Below, in pieces: positions 18,391 through 27,364 of a stretch of 64,000 bases of DNA. Source of the stretch: Abyssicoccus albus (GTDB lineage: Bacteria; Bacillota; Bacilli; Staphylococcales; Abyssicoccaceae). Each line of letters begins with the position of its first letter. Positions within the stretch are counted from its first letter, which is position 1. The notes under the pieces were generated by a model that was given only the letters and a program-made list of their open reading frames with translations, was not told where the DNA came from and did not search any database. The stretch is taken from positions 366,163 to 430,162 of the forward strand of contig NZ_RKRK01000002.1 in the NCBI RefSeq assembly GCF_003815035.1, written 5' to 3'. Both the position numbers and the translations under genes were made by a program.

Positions 18391-18705
18391 ATGGCATTAA
18401 TTAATGCAACGGAACAAAATTTCGATGAAAATATAAATAGTGGAGTTCAATTAGTAGACTTCTGGGCAACTTGGTGTGGACCGTGTAAAATGATTGCACC
18501 TGTATTAGAAGAAGTTGCAACAGAAATGGATGGAAAAGCTAACGTCGTTAAAGTTGATGTTGATGAGAACCAATCACTTGCAGCACGTTATGAAGTGATG
18601 AGTATTCCAACATTGATCGTTTTTAAAGACGGCGAACCAGTCGATAAAGTTGTTGGATTCCAACCGAAAGAAAATTTAGTACAAGTTATCGAAAAACATT
18701 TATAA
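18391..18705 (+). CDS. trxA: Thioredoxin
   Basis: 104-aa cytosolic disulfide reductase with the redox motif WATWCGPCKM (Cys29/Cys32), the conserved cis-Pro region MSIPTLIVFKDGEPV and the C-terminal helix. Reduces ribonucleotide reductase, methionine sulfoxide reductases and other partners. Start ATG after AAAGGAGGCG. Single gene with its own promoter and terminator. Confidence 0.98.
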   Translation: MALINATEQNFDENINSGVQLVDFWATWCGPCKMIAPVLEEVATEMDGKANVVKVDVDENQSLAARYEVMSIPTLIVFKDGEPVDKVVGFQPKENLVQVIEKHL

Positions 18706-18720
18706 TAAATGACTGATAAG

Positions 18721-18755
18721 GAGCAAACCTACTGCCATGTAGGTTTGCTCTTTTT
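18721..18755 (+). terminator. Terminator of trxA
   Basis: GAGCAAACCTAC pairs with GTAGGTTTGCTC, then TTTTT. Confidence 0.9.
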
Positions 18756-18817
18756 AACATCGTTGACTAAAATAGATATACATCGTAATAAGATATAATG
18801 AACAATGAGGGTGTCAT

Positions 18818-20605
18818 ATGGATAGATTAGATTATATTAAACAAAAATTATCGGTCGTACCGACTGAGCCGGGTTGTTACTTAATGAAAGACGACCAAGG
18901 TGTTGTGATATATGTTGGTAAAGCTAAAATTTTAAGAAATAGAGTCCGTTCGTATTTTACAGGTGCACATGACGATAAGACGACACGTCTTGTATCATTT
19001 ATACATGACTTTGAATATATCGTGACTGCGAGTGAAGTTGAATCATTGCTTCTTGAATTGAACTTAATTAAAAAATATAAACCTCACTTTAATATTAACT
19101 TAAAAGATGACAAAAGTTATCCTTTCATAAAAATTACGAAAGAAACACATCCGAGACTTATCGTGACAAGGCAAGTCAAAAAAGGGACTGGCTATTATTT
19201 TGGGCCTTATCCGAATGCGTATTCAGCGCATGAGACAAAGAAATTATTGGATCAAATCTACCCAATGCGTAAATGTAACAAAATGCCGGATAAACTATGT
19301 CTTTATTATCATATTGGTCAATGTTTAGGACCATGTGTTTATCCAGTTGAACAGAGTGAGTATGATCGAATGAAGAAGGAAATTAGTGACTTTTTGAATG
19401 GTGAGAACGATGATATTGTGAAGCAACTCGAAGCAAAAATGTATAAATCAAGCGAAGAGATGGAATTTGAGCGTGCAAAAGAATATCGTGATTTAATTCA
19501 ACATATTAATAGCATATTATATGATCAAAATATGATGAGTACAGATATGACGACGAGAGATATCTTTGGATTTGCAGTAGACAAAGGATGGATGAGTATT
19601 CAAGTATTTTATATTCGACAAGGGAAATTGATAGAACGTAAAGCATCACTCATTCCGATCTACCAGTCGCCTGAAGATGAATTTTATAAGTTCATTGGAC
19701 AATTTTATTTACATCAAAATGAAGTCCTGCCTAGAGAAGTACATATTCCGAATGGACTAGACGCTGAAATGCTCAACTCTATCGTCGAAAGTAAAGTAAT
19801 CCAGCCGAAACGTGGTAAGAAAAAAGAAATGGTCGACCTTGCTATCAAAAATGCAAAGATTAGCTTGTCTAATAAATTTGAATTAATCGCAAAAAACGAG
19901 GAACGAACAATCAAAGCGATCGAAATGCTTGGAGAAGTGATGAATATTCGCACACCGTTTAGAATTGAGGCATTCGATAATTCAAATATTCAAGGGGTTG
20001 ATCCAGTTAGTGCGATGGTATCATTCATAGATGGTAAACCGAGTAAGAAAGATTATCGAAAATATAAAATAAAATCTGTTGAAGGTCCAGATGATTATGC
20101 TTCTATGAAAGAAGTCATTAGAAGGAGATATTCAAGAGTACTAAGGGATGAGTTACCGATACCAGATTTAATTATTGTCGATGGTGGGGTCGGGCATATG
20201 CGTGCAGCGCAAGACGTTTTGACGAATGAGTTGTCGCTAGATATTCCTGTTGCAGGACTTGTCAAAAATGAAAAACACAAAACAAGTGAACTACTTTATG
20301 GTGATGCATTTGAAGTTGTTCCACTCAATAAGAAGAGTCAAGCGTTCTATTTATTACAGAGAATTCAAGATGAAGTTCATCGATTTGCGATAGACTTTCA
20401 CCGTAAGACAAGATCCAAAACATCAGTCTATTCACTGCTGGATAACATCGACGGTATTGGCCCTAAACGAAAAAAGCAATTGTTAAATGAATTCAAAAGT
20501 ATCAAAAATATGAAGACAAAGTCAGTGGATGAGTTGAAGTCGGTAGGTTTACCAATCAAGGTGGCAGAAAGTGTTTATTCAAAACTCCATGAAGATGAAG
20601 GATAA
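18818..20605 (+). CDS. uvrC: Excinuclease ABC subunit C
   Basis: 595-aa dual incision nuclease of nucleotide excision repair. The N-terminal GIY-YIG domain ([19 protein letters not shown]) is followed by cysteines in [21 protein letters not shown], a UVR helix pair ([19 protein letters not shown]), the RNase H-like 5'-nuclease domain ([19 protein letters not shown]) and C-terminal helix-hairpin-helix motifs ([13 protein letters not shown]). Works with UvrA and UvrB encoded elsewhere. Confidence 0.97.
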   Translation: MDRLDYIKQKLSVVPTEPGCYLMKDDQGVVIYVGKAKILRNRVRSYFTGAHDDKTTRLVSFIHDFEYIVTASEVESLLLELNLIKKYKPHFNINLKDDKSYPFIKITKETHPRLIVTRQVKKGTGYYFGPYPNAYSAHETKKLLDQIYPMRKCNKMPDKLCLYYHIGQCLGPCVYPVEQSEYDRMKKEISDFLNGENDDIVKQLEAKMYKSSEEMEFERAKEYRDLIQHINSILYDQNMMSTDMTTRDIFGFAVDKGWMSIQVFYIRQGKLIERKASLIPIYQSPEDEFYKFIGQFYLHQNEVLPREVHIPNGLDAEMLNSIVESKVIQPKRGKKKEMVDLAIKNAKISLSNKFELIAKNEERTIKAIEMLGEVMNIRTPFRIEAFDNSNIQGVDPVSAMVSFIDGKPSKKDYRKYKIKSVEGPDDYASMKEVIRRRYSRVLRDELPIPDLIIVDGGVGHMRAAQDVLTNELSLDIPVAGLVKNEKHKTSELLYGDAFEVVPLNKKSQAFYLLQRIQDEVHRFAIDFHRKTRSKTSVYSLLDNIDGIGPKRKKQLLNEFKSIKNMKTKSVDELKSVGLPIKVAESVYSKLHEDEG

Positions 20606-20623
20606 GAATAATCCGTTTTTTTT

Positions 20624-20654
20624 TGAAAACGCTTAAAAAAGTTAAACGCTTTCT
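20624..20654 (+). promoter_or_regulatory. cre-like CcpA site upstream of sdhCAB
   Basis: TGAAAACGCTTAAA at 20624-20637 agrees with the cre consensus TGWAANCGNTNWCA except for the penultimate base. A second, more degenerate copy of the core (AAACGCTTT) follows at about 20644-20652. Both lie just upstream of the promoter at 20654-20682. CcpA repression of TCA-cycle genes on glucose is known in Firmicutes. Binding here is inferred. Confidence 0.55.
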
Positions 20655-20682
20655 TGATTTAATATAGTAATAAGAGTAAAAT
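20654..20682 (+). promoter_or_regulatory. Promoter of sdhCAB
   Basis: TTGATT (20654-20659), 17-bp spacer, TAAAAT (20677-20682), about 55 bases before the sdhC start. Confidence 0.6.
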
Positions 20683-20738
20683 TGGTAATGTGAAAGCATG
20701 ATACGGGACGTCATGTATTTTGTTAGGGGGGAACTCAA

Positions 20739-21353
20739 TTGTCAGAAAATGTTCAGAAAGATTTTTTAGCACGTCGATTACATTCTTTGCTTGGTATAAT
20801 TCCGTTAGGTGTCTTTTTAATTCAACATTTAATGATTAACTATACTGCAACGAATGGTGCAGAAAGCTTTAATGCTGCGGCACACTTCATGGATTCATTG
20901 CCGTTTAAGCTTGCACTTGAAACATTTATTATTTACTTACCGATTTTATTTCATGGTGTGTTTGGTATTTACATTGCATTTACAGGTAAAAGTAATGTCG
21001 GTCGTTATAGTACATATCGCAACTGGATGTTCTTAGTTCAACGTATTACAGGCGTTGTAGCATTTTTCTTTATCTTTATTCACGTCTATCAAACACGTGT
21101 TCAAGTTTTCTTCGGTAAAGAAGTGAACTACGAAATGGTTAATGATATCATTTCGAATCCATTTTGGTTAGTATTTTATATCATTGGTATTTTAAGTACT
21201 ATTTTCCATTTTTCTAATGGATTATGGGCATTTTTAGTGTCATGGGGCATCACTCAATCAGAAACATCTCAACGAGTAATGACTTATATTACATGGGTTG
21301 TATTTATCGTATTATCATTTATTGCATTAACTGCATTATTTGCATTTCTATAG
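20739..21353 (+). CDS. sdhC: Succinate dehydrogenase cytochrome b558 subunit
   Basis: 204-aa membrane anchor of complex II with five hydrophobic helices (about 15-33, 58-82, 98-118, 140-165, 180-202). Histidines in IPLGVFLIQHLMINY, PILFHGVFGI, FIFIHVYQT and TIFHFSNGLW are the likely di-haem ligands. This single large subunit replaces separate SdhC and SdhD, as in Bacillus. The TTG start at 20739 follows AGGGGGG and begins MSENVQKDFLARRLHSLLG. Confidence 0.95.
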   Translation: MSENVQKDFLARRLHSLLGIIPLGVFLIQHLMINYTATNGAESFNAAAHFMDSLPFKLALETFIIYLPILFHGVFGIYIAFTGKSNVGRYSTYRNWMFLVQRITGVVAFFFIFIHVYQTRVQVFFGKEVNYEMVNDIISNPFWLVFYIIGILSTIFHFSNGLWAFLVSWGITQSETSQRVMTYITWVVFIVLSFIALTALFAFL

Positions 21354-21377
21354 AACGAGTTAGGGGGACTTATAATT

Positions 21378-23141
21378 ATGGCACAAAATAAAATTATTAT
21401 TGTCGGTGGCGGATTAGCCGGCTTAATGGCAACAATTAAAGCTGCCGAAGATGGCAATATCGTAGATTTATTCTCATTAGTACCCGTTAAACGTTCACAC
21501 TCTGTATGTGCTCAAGGTGGTATTAATGGAGCGGTGAACACTAAAGGTGAAGGAGACTCACCATGGATTCATTTTGATGATACAGTTTATGGTGGAGATT
21601 TCTTAGCGAACCAACCACCAGTTAAAGCGATGACTGAAGCAGCTCCTTCGATTATCCACTTACTTGATCGTATGGGAGTTATGTTTAATAGAACACCAGA
21701 AGGATTTTTAGACTTCAGACGTTTCGGTGGGACGTTACACCATAGAACAGCATTTGCAGGTGCTACAACTGGACAACAGTTGCTTTACGCGTTGGATGAA
21801 CAAGTGCGTAAACATGAAGTAAATGGTCTAGTAAATAAGTATGAAGGACACGAATTTTTACGTGTTGTTCTAGATGACGAAGGTAGAGCGCGTGGTATCA
21901 TCGCACAAGATATGAAAACAGCAGAGATTAAATCATACAAAGCAGACGCAGTCATTATGGCGACAGGTGGACCTGGTATTATCTTTGGTAAGTCAACAAA
22001 CTCAATGATCAATACTGGTTCTGCAGCATCGATCGTATTCCAACAAGGTGCAGCCTATGCGAATGGTGAGTTCATTCAAATCCATCCAACAGCGATTCCT
22101 GGCGACGATAAATTACGTTTGATGAGTGAATCAGCACGTGGTGAAGGTGGCCGTGTATGGACTTATAAAGATGGCAAACCATGGTACTTCTTAGAAGAGA
22201 AATACCCAGCATATGGAAACTTAGTACCTCGTGATATCGCAACACGTGAGATTTTTGACGTATGTGTGAATCAAAAGCTTGGAATTAATGGCGAAAACAT
22301 GGTTTATCTAGACTTGTCTCATAAAGATCCACATGAGTTAGATGTGAAGCTCGGTGGAATTATTGAAATTTATGAGAAATTCACAGGAGACGACCCACGT
22401 AAAGTGCCAATGAAGATATTCCCAGCTGTGCATTATTCAATGGGTGGTATTTATGTTGATTATGATCAAATGACAACAATTCCTGGATTATTTGCTGCGG
22501 GTGAATGTGATTATTCACAGCACGGTGGAAATCGTCTAGGTGCGAATTCATTATTGTCTGCGATTTATGGTGGTATGGTTGCAGGTCCGAATGCAATTAA
22601 ATATGTTGAAGGACTAGATGCATCATATGAAGATCTAGATGAGTCAATTTATACGCGTGCAATTGAAGAAGAACAAGAGAAATGGAATACAATATTAAAC
22701 ATGAACGGCGAAGAAAATGCTTACATGTTGCATAAAGAACTTGGTGAATGGATGACTGCGAACGTAACAGTTGTTCGTCATAACGACAAATTACAAGAAA
22801 CAGACAAGAAAATCCAAGAGTTAATGGAACGTTTCCATAACATTAATATGGATGATACGAAAGCTTGGAGTAACCAAGGTGCATTCTTTACGCGTCAATT
22901 ATGGAATATGTTAGAACTTGCACGTGTCATTACATTAGGTGCATATAACCGTAATGAATCACGCGGTGCACACTACAAACCAGAATTCCCTGAACGTAAT
23001 GATGATGAATGGTTGAAAACGACGAAGGCGTTCTACCAAAAAGGTCAAGCACCTAGATTTGAATACGAAGAAGTCGATGTGAGCTTAATCGAACCTCGCC
23101 TACGTGACTATTCTAAAGCTAGTGATGGAGGGAAGAAATAA
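21378..23141 (+). CDS. sdhA: Succinate dehydrogenase flavoprotein subunit
   Basis: 587 aa, carries covalently bound FAD and oxidises succinate to fumarate. Seen: the Rossmann start IIIVGGGLAGLMATIKAAE, SHSVCAQGGINGAVN, the flavin-linking region FGGTLHHRTAFAG, the active-site stretch SESARGEGGRVW and GGNRLGANSLLSAIYGG near the second FAD motif. Start ATG after TAGGGGGAC. Last base overlaps the sdhB start. Confidence 0.97.
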   Translation: MAQNKIIIVGGGLAGLMATIKAAEDGNIVDLFSLVPVKRSHSVCAQGGINGAVNTKGEGDSPWIHFDDTVYGGDFLANQPPVKAMTEAAPSIIHLLDRMGVMFNRTPEGFLDFRRFGGTLHHRTAFAGATTGQQLLYALDEQVRKHEVNGLVNKYEGHEFLRVVLDDEGRARGIIAQDMKTAEIKSYKADAVIMATGGPGIIFGKSTNSMINTGSAASIVFQQGAAYANGEFIQIHPTAIPGDDKLRLMSESARGEGGRVWTYKDGKPWYFLEEKYPAYGNLVPRDIATREIFDVCVNQKLGINGENMVYLDLSHKDPHELDVKLGGIIEIYEKFTGDDPRKVPMKIFPAVHYSMGGIYVDYDQMTTIPGLFAAGECDYSQHGGNRLGANSLLSAIYGGMVAGPNAIKYVEGLDASYEDLDESIYTRAIEEEQEKWNTILNMNGEENAYMLHKELGEWMTANVTVVRHNDKLQETDKKIQELMERFHNINMDDTKAWSNQGAFFTRQLWNMLELARVITLGAYNRNESRGAHYKPEFPERNDDEWLKTTKAFYQKGQAPRFEYEEVDVSLIEPRLRDYSKASDGGKK

Positions 23142-23959
23142 TGACTCAAGAAAAAACACAACAATCCGAAAATCATGAAGCAATGAATGAACAAAAGAAA
23201 AAGCAAGATATTAGAATTATTGTTAAAAGACAAGAAAATCCTGATAGTGCAAGTTATGATGAAGAATTCGTCATCCCTTATCGTGAGAATTTAAATGTCA
23301 TTAGTGCATTGATGGAGATTCGCCGTAATCCAGTTAATGCAAATGGTGACAAAACGACACCAGTTGCATGGGATATGAGTTGTTTAGAAGAAGTCTGTGG
23401 TGCATGTTCAATGGTGATTAATGGTGAAGCACGACAATCATGTACAGCATTAATAGATCAATTGGCTCAACCAATCAAGTTAGAACCAATGAGTACATTC
23501 CCAGTTGTGAAGGACTTACAAGTTGATCGTTCGTTCATGTTTGATAACTTGAAGAAAGTAAAAGCTTGGGTGCCAATTGATGGATCTTATGATTTGGGTC
23601 CAGGACCACGTATGCCAGAAAAGAAACGTCAAACAGCTTATGAATTGTCAAAATGTATGACGTGTGGTGTTTGTTTAGAAGTGTGCCCTAACGTAAACGA
23701 TAAATCTAATTTCATCGGAGCACAGCCGATTTCACAAGTTCGTTTATTTAACTTACACCCAACAGGAAGCATGAATAAAGACGAGAGACTTCATGCGTTA
23801 ATGATGGATGGTGGTTTATCTGCATGTGGTAACTCACAAAACTGTGTCAAAGCTTGTCCTAAAGGAATTCCTTTAACGACTTCTATCGCTGCAATGAACC
23901 GTGAGACAACATTCCAAATGTTTAAGTCATTCTTTGGAAGTGACCATCAAGTCGATTAA
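23141..23959 (+). CDS. sdhB: Succinate dehydrogenase iron-sulfur subunit
   Basis: 272 aa, transfers electrons from FAD to the membrane subunit. Three cluster motifs are present: 2Fe-2S (CLEEVCGACSMVINGEARQSC), 4Fe-4S (CMTCGVCLEVCP) and the 3Fe-4S set (SACGNSQNCVKACPKG). A hydrophilic N-terminal extension of about 24 residues (TQEKTQQSENHEAMNEQKKK) precedes the usual family start. Translationally coupled to sdhA. Confidence 0.96.
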   Translation: MTQEKTQQSENHEAMNEQKKKQDIRIIVKRQENPDSASYDEEFVIPYRENLNVISALMEIRRNPVNANGDKTTPVAWDMSCLEEVCGACSMVINGEARQSCTALIDQLAQPIKLEPMSTFPVVKDLQVDRSFMFDNLKKVKAWVPIDGSYDLGPGPRMPEKKRQTAYELSKCMTCGVCLEVCPNVNDKSNFIGAQPISQVRLFNLHPTGSMNKDERLHALMMDGGLSACGNSQNCVKACPKGIPLTTSIAAMNRETTFQMFKSFFGSDHQVD

Positions 23960-23970
23960 TCAATGATGTA

Positions 23971-24004
23971 AAAACGATGCAGCTATGCTGCATCGTTTCT
24001 TTTT
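23971..24004 (+). terminator. Terminator of sdhCAB
   Basis: AAACGATGCAGC pairs with GCTGCATCGTTT, followed by CTTTTT. Confidence 0.9.
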
Positions 24005-24093
24005 CCTTATAGATTGTCGTTTGAAGCCATGAAATGATAAAATTATATTATATGGTCAACAAATAGAATCACGTTAAGAGAGAAGTGGATGTC

Positions 24094-24918
24094 ATGAATA
24101 CACCTATAGGTGTGATAGATTCAGGTGTCGGTGGATTAACAGTGGTGAAAGAAATAATGCGCCAACTGCCGAATGAAACGATTTATTATTTAGGCGATGT
24201 GAGCCGTTGTCCTTATGGTCCGAGACCGAAAGAGGAAGTACTACAGTACACGACAGAGATTGCACAATTTCTTGTACATCAAAATATTAAATTACTCGTC
24301 ATTGCATGTAATACAGCAACAGCGGTTGCACTAAAATCACTTAGAAAAACCTTGAATATTCCAGTGATTGGAGTGATAGATCCAGGTGCTAAGACAGCGC
24401 TTCAAGCATCGACCAATCATTATGTACAAGTATTAGCAACCGAAGGAACAGTTGCATCACATGCTTATAAAGATGCGATACATAAAGTGAATAAATCTGT
24501 ACAAGTCGATGAACTCGCTTGCCCGAAATTTGTACCGCTTGTGGAACAGTTACGGTACAAAGACGAAGTCATTAGAGGCGTTGTGATTCATCAACAATTA
24601 AAGCAAATCCAAGACACTGAAGCAGATACGATTATATTAGGATGTACACATTATCCACTCATTCAATCTAGTATTGAAGCATACTTTCACGGCAACAAAA
24701 AAGTGATTTCATCCGGATATGAAACAGCTAGAGAAGTAAGTTCTATATTAGGATTCATGCAATTACATGCAAGCAAGGTAGCTGCTGTGGAGCATAAGTT
24801 TTTTGTCCACGGTTCTTCTGACCGCTTTCAATATACTATTGAAGAATGGCTGAATATTGAAGATGCACACATTATTGAATTATCGACAACAATTTTACTC
24901 AAGGAGGATATGCTATGA
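24094..24918 (+). CDS. murI: Glutamate racemase
   Basis: 274 aa, supplies D-glutamate for peptidoglycan. Both catalytic cysteines are visible in [11 protein letters not shown] and [10 protein letters not shown], and the N-terminus [25 protein letters not shown] is close to staphylococcal MurI. ATG 24094 is preferred over an in-frame GTG at 24085, because the family begins [11 protein letters not shown]. The 3' end overlaps rdgB by four bases (ATGA). Confidence 0.96.
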   Translation: MNTPIGVIDSGVGGLTVVKEIMRQLPNETIYYLGDVSRCPYGPRPKEEVLQYTTEIAQFLVHQNIKLLVIACNTATAVALKSLRKTLNIPVIGVIDPGAKTALQASTNHYVQVLATEGTVASHAYKDAIHKVNKSVQVDELACPKFVPLVEQLRYKDEVIRGVVIHQQLKQIQDTEADTIILGCTHYPLIQSSIEAYFHGNKKVISSGYETAREVSSILGFMQLHASKVAAVEHKFFVHGSSDRFQYTIEEWLNIEDAHIIELSTTILLKEDML

Positions 24919-25517
24919 CACAATATGTTATTGCGACAAGTAATGAAGGAAAGATACGAGATTTTAATCAAATTTTATCAGATGACGAAGTTATACCGAT
25001 TGGAGATTTATTAGAAAACTTTACAGTTGAAGAAACAGGCGAGACTTTTGAGGACAATGCGAAGTTAAAGTCTAAAGCAGGTGCTGAAGCGTTAAATCAA
25101 ATCGTAATCGCCGATGATAGTGGTTTAGAAGTTGAAGCGTTAAATGGTGAGCCAGGTGTCTATTCGGCACGTTATGCAGGGGTAGACGCAACAGATGAAC
25201 AAAATAATAAAAAGCTCATGAATGCTCTAAGTGAACTAGAAGATCCATCGAACAACCGCAAAGCTTGTTTTGTATGTGTGATGAGTGTGACATATCCAGC
25301 AGGTGAGACGAAAACATTTAGAGGTGAATTACAAGGGACGATATCGACGAATGCATTTGGTAATGAAGGATTCGGTTATGATCCTTTATTTATACCAGAA
25401 GGATATTCGAAAACATTAGCAGAACTCGGTGCTGAAGAGAAAGCGAAAATTAGTCATCGAAAAAAAGCGATGGAGTTACTCATTGAAGACTTAAAAACAA
25501 ATGGTCATAAGGAGTGA
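24915..25517 (+). CDS. rdgB: XTP/dITP diphosphatase (RdgB/HAM1 family)
   Basis: 200-aa house-cleaning pyrophosphatase that removes non-canonical purine nucleotides. Motifs: [13 protein letters not shown] at the N-terminus, [25 protein letters not shown] with the metal Asp pair, [15 protein letters not shown] and SHRKKA near the end. Coupled to murI through the ATGA overlap. Confidence 0.95.
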   Translation: MTQYVIATSNEGKIRDFNQILSDDEVIPIGDLLENFTVEETGETFEDNAKLKSKAGAEALNQIVIADDSGLEVEALNGEPGVYSARYAGVDATDEQNNKKLMNALSELEDPSNNRKACFVCVMSVTYPAGETKTFRGELQGTISTNAFGNEGFGYDPLFIPEGYSKTLAELGAEEKAKISHRKKAMELLIEDLKTNGHKE

Positions 25518-25520
25518 TGT

Positions 25521-26033
25521 ATGGTGGATAAAATAATAGTTGTTTCAGATAATCACGGTGAACAAGGTATTTTACAACAAATTCGAAATCGACACAGAGA
25601 TGGTTCAAAGTTCATTCATTTAGGAGATTCTGAGTTTGCACATGATGACAAAGAATTAGAAGGGTATTTAACTGTCACAGGAAATGTCGACCATGACGCT
25701 AGCTTTGCTAAAGATGAAGTCTTAACTATAGAAAATCTGACGATATATTTTTCACACGGTCATTTACATCACATCGGGCAATCTAGGTATGAACTTGCAA
25801 TCGACGCACGAGCTCATAACGCTCAAATCGCTCTGTATGGACATTCTCATGTGAGAAAATTCGAAGAGATTGATGGGGTATTCGTGATAAATCCTGGTAG
25901 TATTACACAATCCCGTGGTGAAGATCCAGAGAGTTATTTAGTGATTGAGTGCGATGGAGAGCAACTTCAATTGAAATGGATGACAAGAGACGGCAATGTC
26001 ATGTCTAAAGAAGAAATTTCAATTAGATGTTAA
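25521..26033 (+). CDS. YfcE/YsnB-type metallophosphoesterase
   Basis: 170-aa calcineurin-like phosphodiesterase: VVSDNHGEQ (first metal motif), FIHLGDSEF, VTGNVDHD, SHGHLHHIG and ALYGHSHVRKFE in the canonical order. The physiological substrate is unknown for this family. Starts ATG-GTG 3 bases after the rdgB stop, so murI-rdgB-ysnB form one operon as in S. aureus. Confidence 0.9.
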   Translation: MVDKIIVVSDNHGEQGILQQIRNRHRDGSKFIHLGDSEFAHDDKELEGYLTVTGNVDHDASFAKDEVLTIENLTIYFSHGHLHHIGQSRYELAIDARAHNAQIALYGHSHVRKFEEIDGVFVINPGSITQSRGEDPESYLVIECDGEQLQLKWMTRDGNVMSKEEISIRC

Positions 26034-26040
26034 ATGATTA

Positions 26041-26070
26041 TTGACATATATCATGACCTAATTATATAAT
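26041..26070 (+). promoter_or_regulatory. Promoter of tRNA-Arg
   Basis: Consensus TTGACA (26041-26046), 18-bp spacer and consensus TATAAT (26065-26070), ending 21 bases before the tRNA. Confidence 0.8.
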
Positions 26071-26091
26071 GATATATGTCGTTAAAATAAA

Positions 26092-26165
<74 letters not shown>

Positions 26166-26352
26166 CTACAACTCATTAATTTAGCAAGGTTTTAAAGTAA
26201 TTTGTGTCATTTTTGTATCCTTAATTTATGGATTGAAAAATTTCACGTACTTTATTATCTTGCTTTTTTGTTTTTCTTAATAAATTTCGTAAAAAGCTCT
26301 ATACATAAGATTTGCTGTAATAGTATGAATTATTTCAAATAAATATATAACA

Positions 26353-26476
26353 AGGGAAAAATAGGGATGAAAAAACAGTCAAATCGCTTTAATATCAACA
26401 ATCGCCCTGTTGATAGCATTAAATAAAAACGATAAGACTGACAAATAATCACTAGGGGCGAAAAGCCCCTTTTTTA
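26353..26476 (+). ncRNA. Possible small transcript or toxin-peptide remnant with terminator
   Basis: Between the tRNA and the 66-aa gene, about 500 bases hold only this unit. AGGGGC (26454-26459) pairs with GCCCCT across GAAAA, followed by a T run to 26474, a clear intrinsic terminator. Just upstream, one frame (26371-26448) encodes IALISTIALLIALNKNDKTDK, a hydrophobic stretch with a charged tail like small type I toxins, but it has no start codon in frame. The ATG at 26367 is in another frame (19 codons). I call a transcript end with confidence and a gene only as a possibility. Confidence 0.35.
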
Positions 26477-26668
26477 TATTGAGTATATCACTTATATAAA
26501 TTAAAATTGCATATTTTCTTATCGATTAGCGAAAATGTTATTATTTATTTAAATTAGGCGGAAATAAGTTTAAATTGACTTTACATTCGTTCCTTATCAT
26601 CTACAAGAAATTGAATTTCTATAGATTAAATGATGTATACATAATTTTAAATACAAAGGGGATATATT

Positions 26669-26869
26669 ATGGCTAAAAAAATATACGTTTATGATATTAC
26701 AATGTCTAACGGTGAAGTTTTTAAGAATGTACAGATGAAAAAATCAATTAAAGTTTTATACGCGGGAATTACAGATCTATTTATTACTGTTGAGAATGAA
26801 AAAGGTCAAACTGTAGAGTTAATGAGAAATCAAATGATCAAAGCTGAATTAGTTGAAATAAAAGAATAA
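26669..26869 (+). CDS. 66-aa cytosolic protein, unknown (cassette)
   Basis: I do not recognise it. ATG 26669 follows AAAGGGGATAT, a good ribosome binding site. The product is soluble with alternating strands (KKIYVYDITMSNGEVFKNVQ, KSIKVLYAGITDLFITVENE, QTVELMRNQMIKAELVEIKE), which suggests a small beta-sheet fold such as a barrel or SH3-like domain. First real gene of the cassette. No obvious DNA-binding helix, so I do not call it a repressor. Confidence 0.6.
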   Translation: MAKKIYVYDITMSNGEVFKNVQMKKSIKVLYAGITDLFITVENEKGQTVELMRNQMIKAELVEIKE

Positions 26870-26972
26870 ACAATTTTCTGTAACTCATGTTCAAAATCGT
26901 ATTCATTAATAAATAGGGAAAATTATTTGTAAAATAGCTATCAAGGGAGATTTTTATAGGACGATTAAACAA

Positions 26973-27149
26973 ATGGTTAATTATCTAATGGAGAAAAAAT
27001 GGGAATCTGAAGATTTTGTATGGTTGATTTTAATGATTTTTATTGCAAGCACATTTACAACTCCATTACTAGGTATTCCACTTGGAATAGTGGCTTACTT
27101 CTTCTTTTTCTGTAATATTGATGATAATGACGATATAAAACCTAAATAA
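26973..27149 (+). CDS. 58-aa membrane protein, unknown (cassette)
   Basis: The frame runs from ATG 26973 (or ATG 26988) to TAA 27149. The product begins MVNYLMEKKWESEDFVW, has two closely spaced hydrophobic segments (LILMIFIASTFTTPLLG and IPLGIVAYFFFFC) forming a likely hairpin, and ends in an acidic tail (NIDDNDDIKPK). The AAGGGAG at 26943-26949 is too far upstream to be ideal. Not recognised. It may act with the neighbouring membrane protein at 28369. Confidence 0.45.
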   Translation: MVNYLMEKKWESEDFVWLILMIFIASTFTTPLLGIPLGIVAYFFFFCNIDDNDDIKPK

Positions 27150-27209
27150 CTTTATATTTAAAACAAATATAATATATGGACAATCGATGTTCAGGTATAT
27201 ATCAAAATA

Positions 27210-27249
27210 AGAACAAATGTTTGTACTTCTGTAAAAGATATTATATTAT
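27210..27249 (+). promoter_or_regulatory. LexA-box-like operator over a promoter (cassette)
   Basis: AGAACAAATGTTTG at 27210-27223 matches 12 of 14 positions of the staphylococcal-type SOS box CGAACAAATGTTCG and overlaps the -35 of a well-formed promoter: TTGTAC (27221-27226), 17-bp spacer, TATTAT (27244-27249). Transcription would start near 27256, directly in front of a terminator hairpin. This suggests DNA-damage control of the downstream pair. Binding is inferred from the match only. Confidence 0.5.
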
Positions 27250-27263
27250 ATAGTTGTGTAGTT

Positions 27264-27296
27264 GCTACTAGTGGTTCTCCTCTAGTAGCTTTTTTA
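27264..27296 (+). terminator. Terminator or attenuator before the two-gene unit
   Basis: GCTACTAG (27264-27271) pairs with CTAGTAGC (27282-27289), followed by TTTTTT. It ends transcripts from the 58-aa gene or attenuates those from the promoter at 27221. Confidence 0.8.
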
Positions 27297-27301
27297 GTGT
27301 A

Positions 27302-27330
27302 TTGCATCCGTTTACATTTTTCTGTAAACT
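27302..27330 (+). promoter_or_regulatory. Second promoter with perfect palindrome over the -10
   Basis: TTGCAT (27302-27307), 17-bp spacer, TAAACT (27325-27330). The perfect inverted repeat GTTTACA (27310-27316) and TGTAAAC (27323-27329), 6 bases apart, spans the spacer and covers the -10. That is an operator-like position for a repressor that I cannot identify. The gene start is 35 bases downstream. Confidence 0.55.
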
Positions 27331-27364
27331 TTGAAATAACTACACAAATGGAAGAGGTTTTATA

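Noticed and set aside
18763-18799. uvrC promoter from TTGACT (18763) and TATAAT (18794)
   Set aside because: The spacing is 25 bp, too long for a sigma-A promoter. The -10 may work with another, weak -35.
26367-26426. 19-codon frame starting MKKQSNRFN before the cassette terminator
   Set aside because: Short, polar and without a convincing ribosome binding site distance. The hydrophobic frame is a different one without a start codon, so neither is called as a gene.
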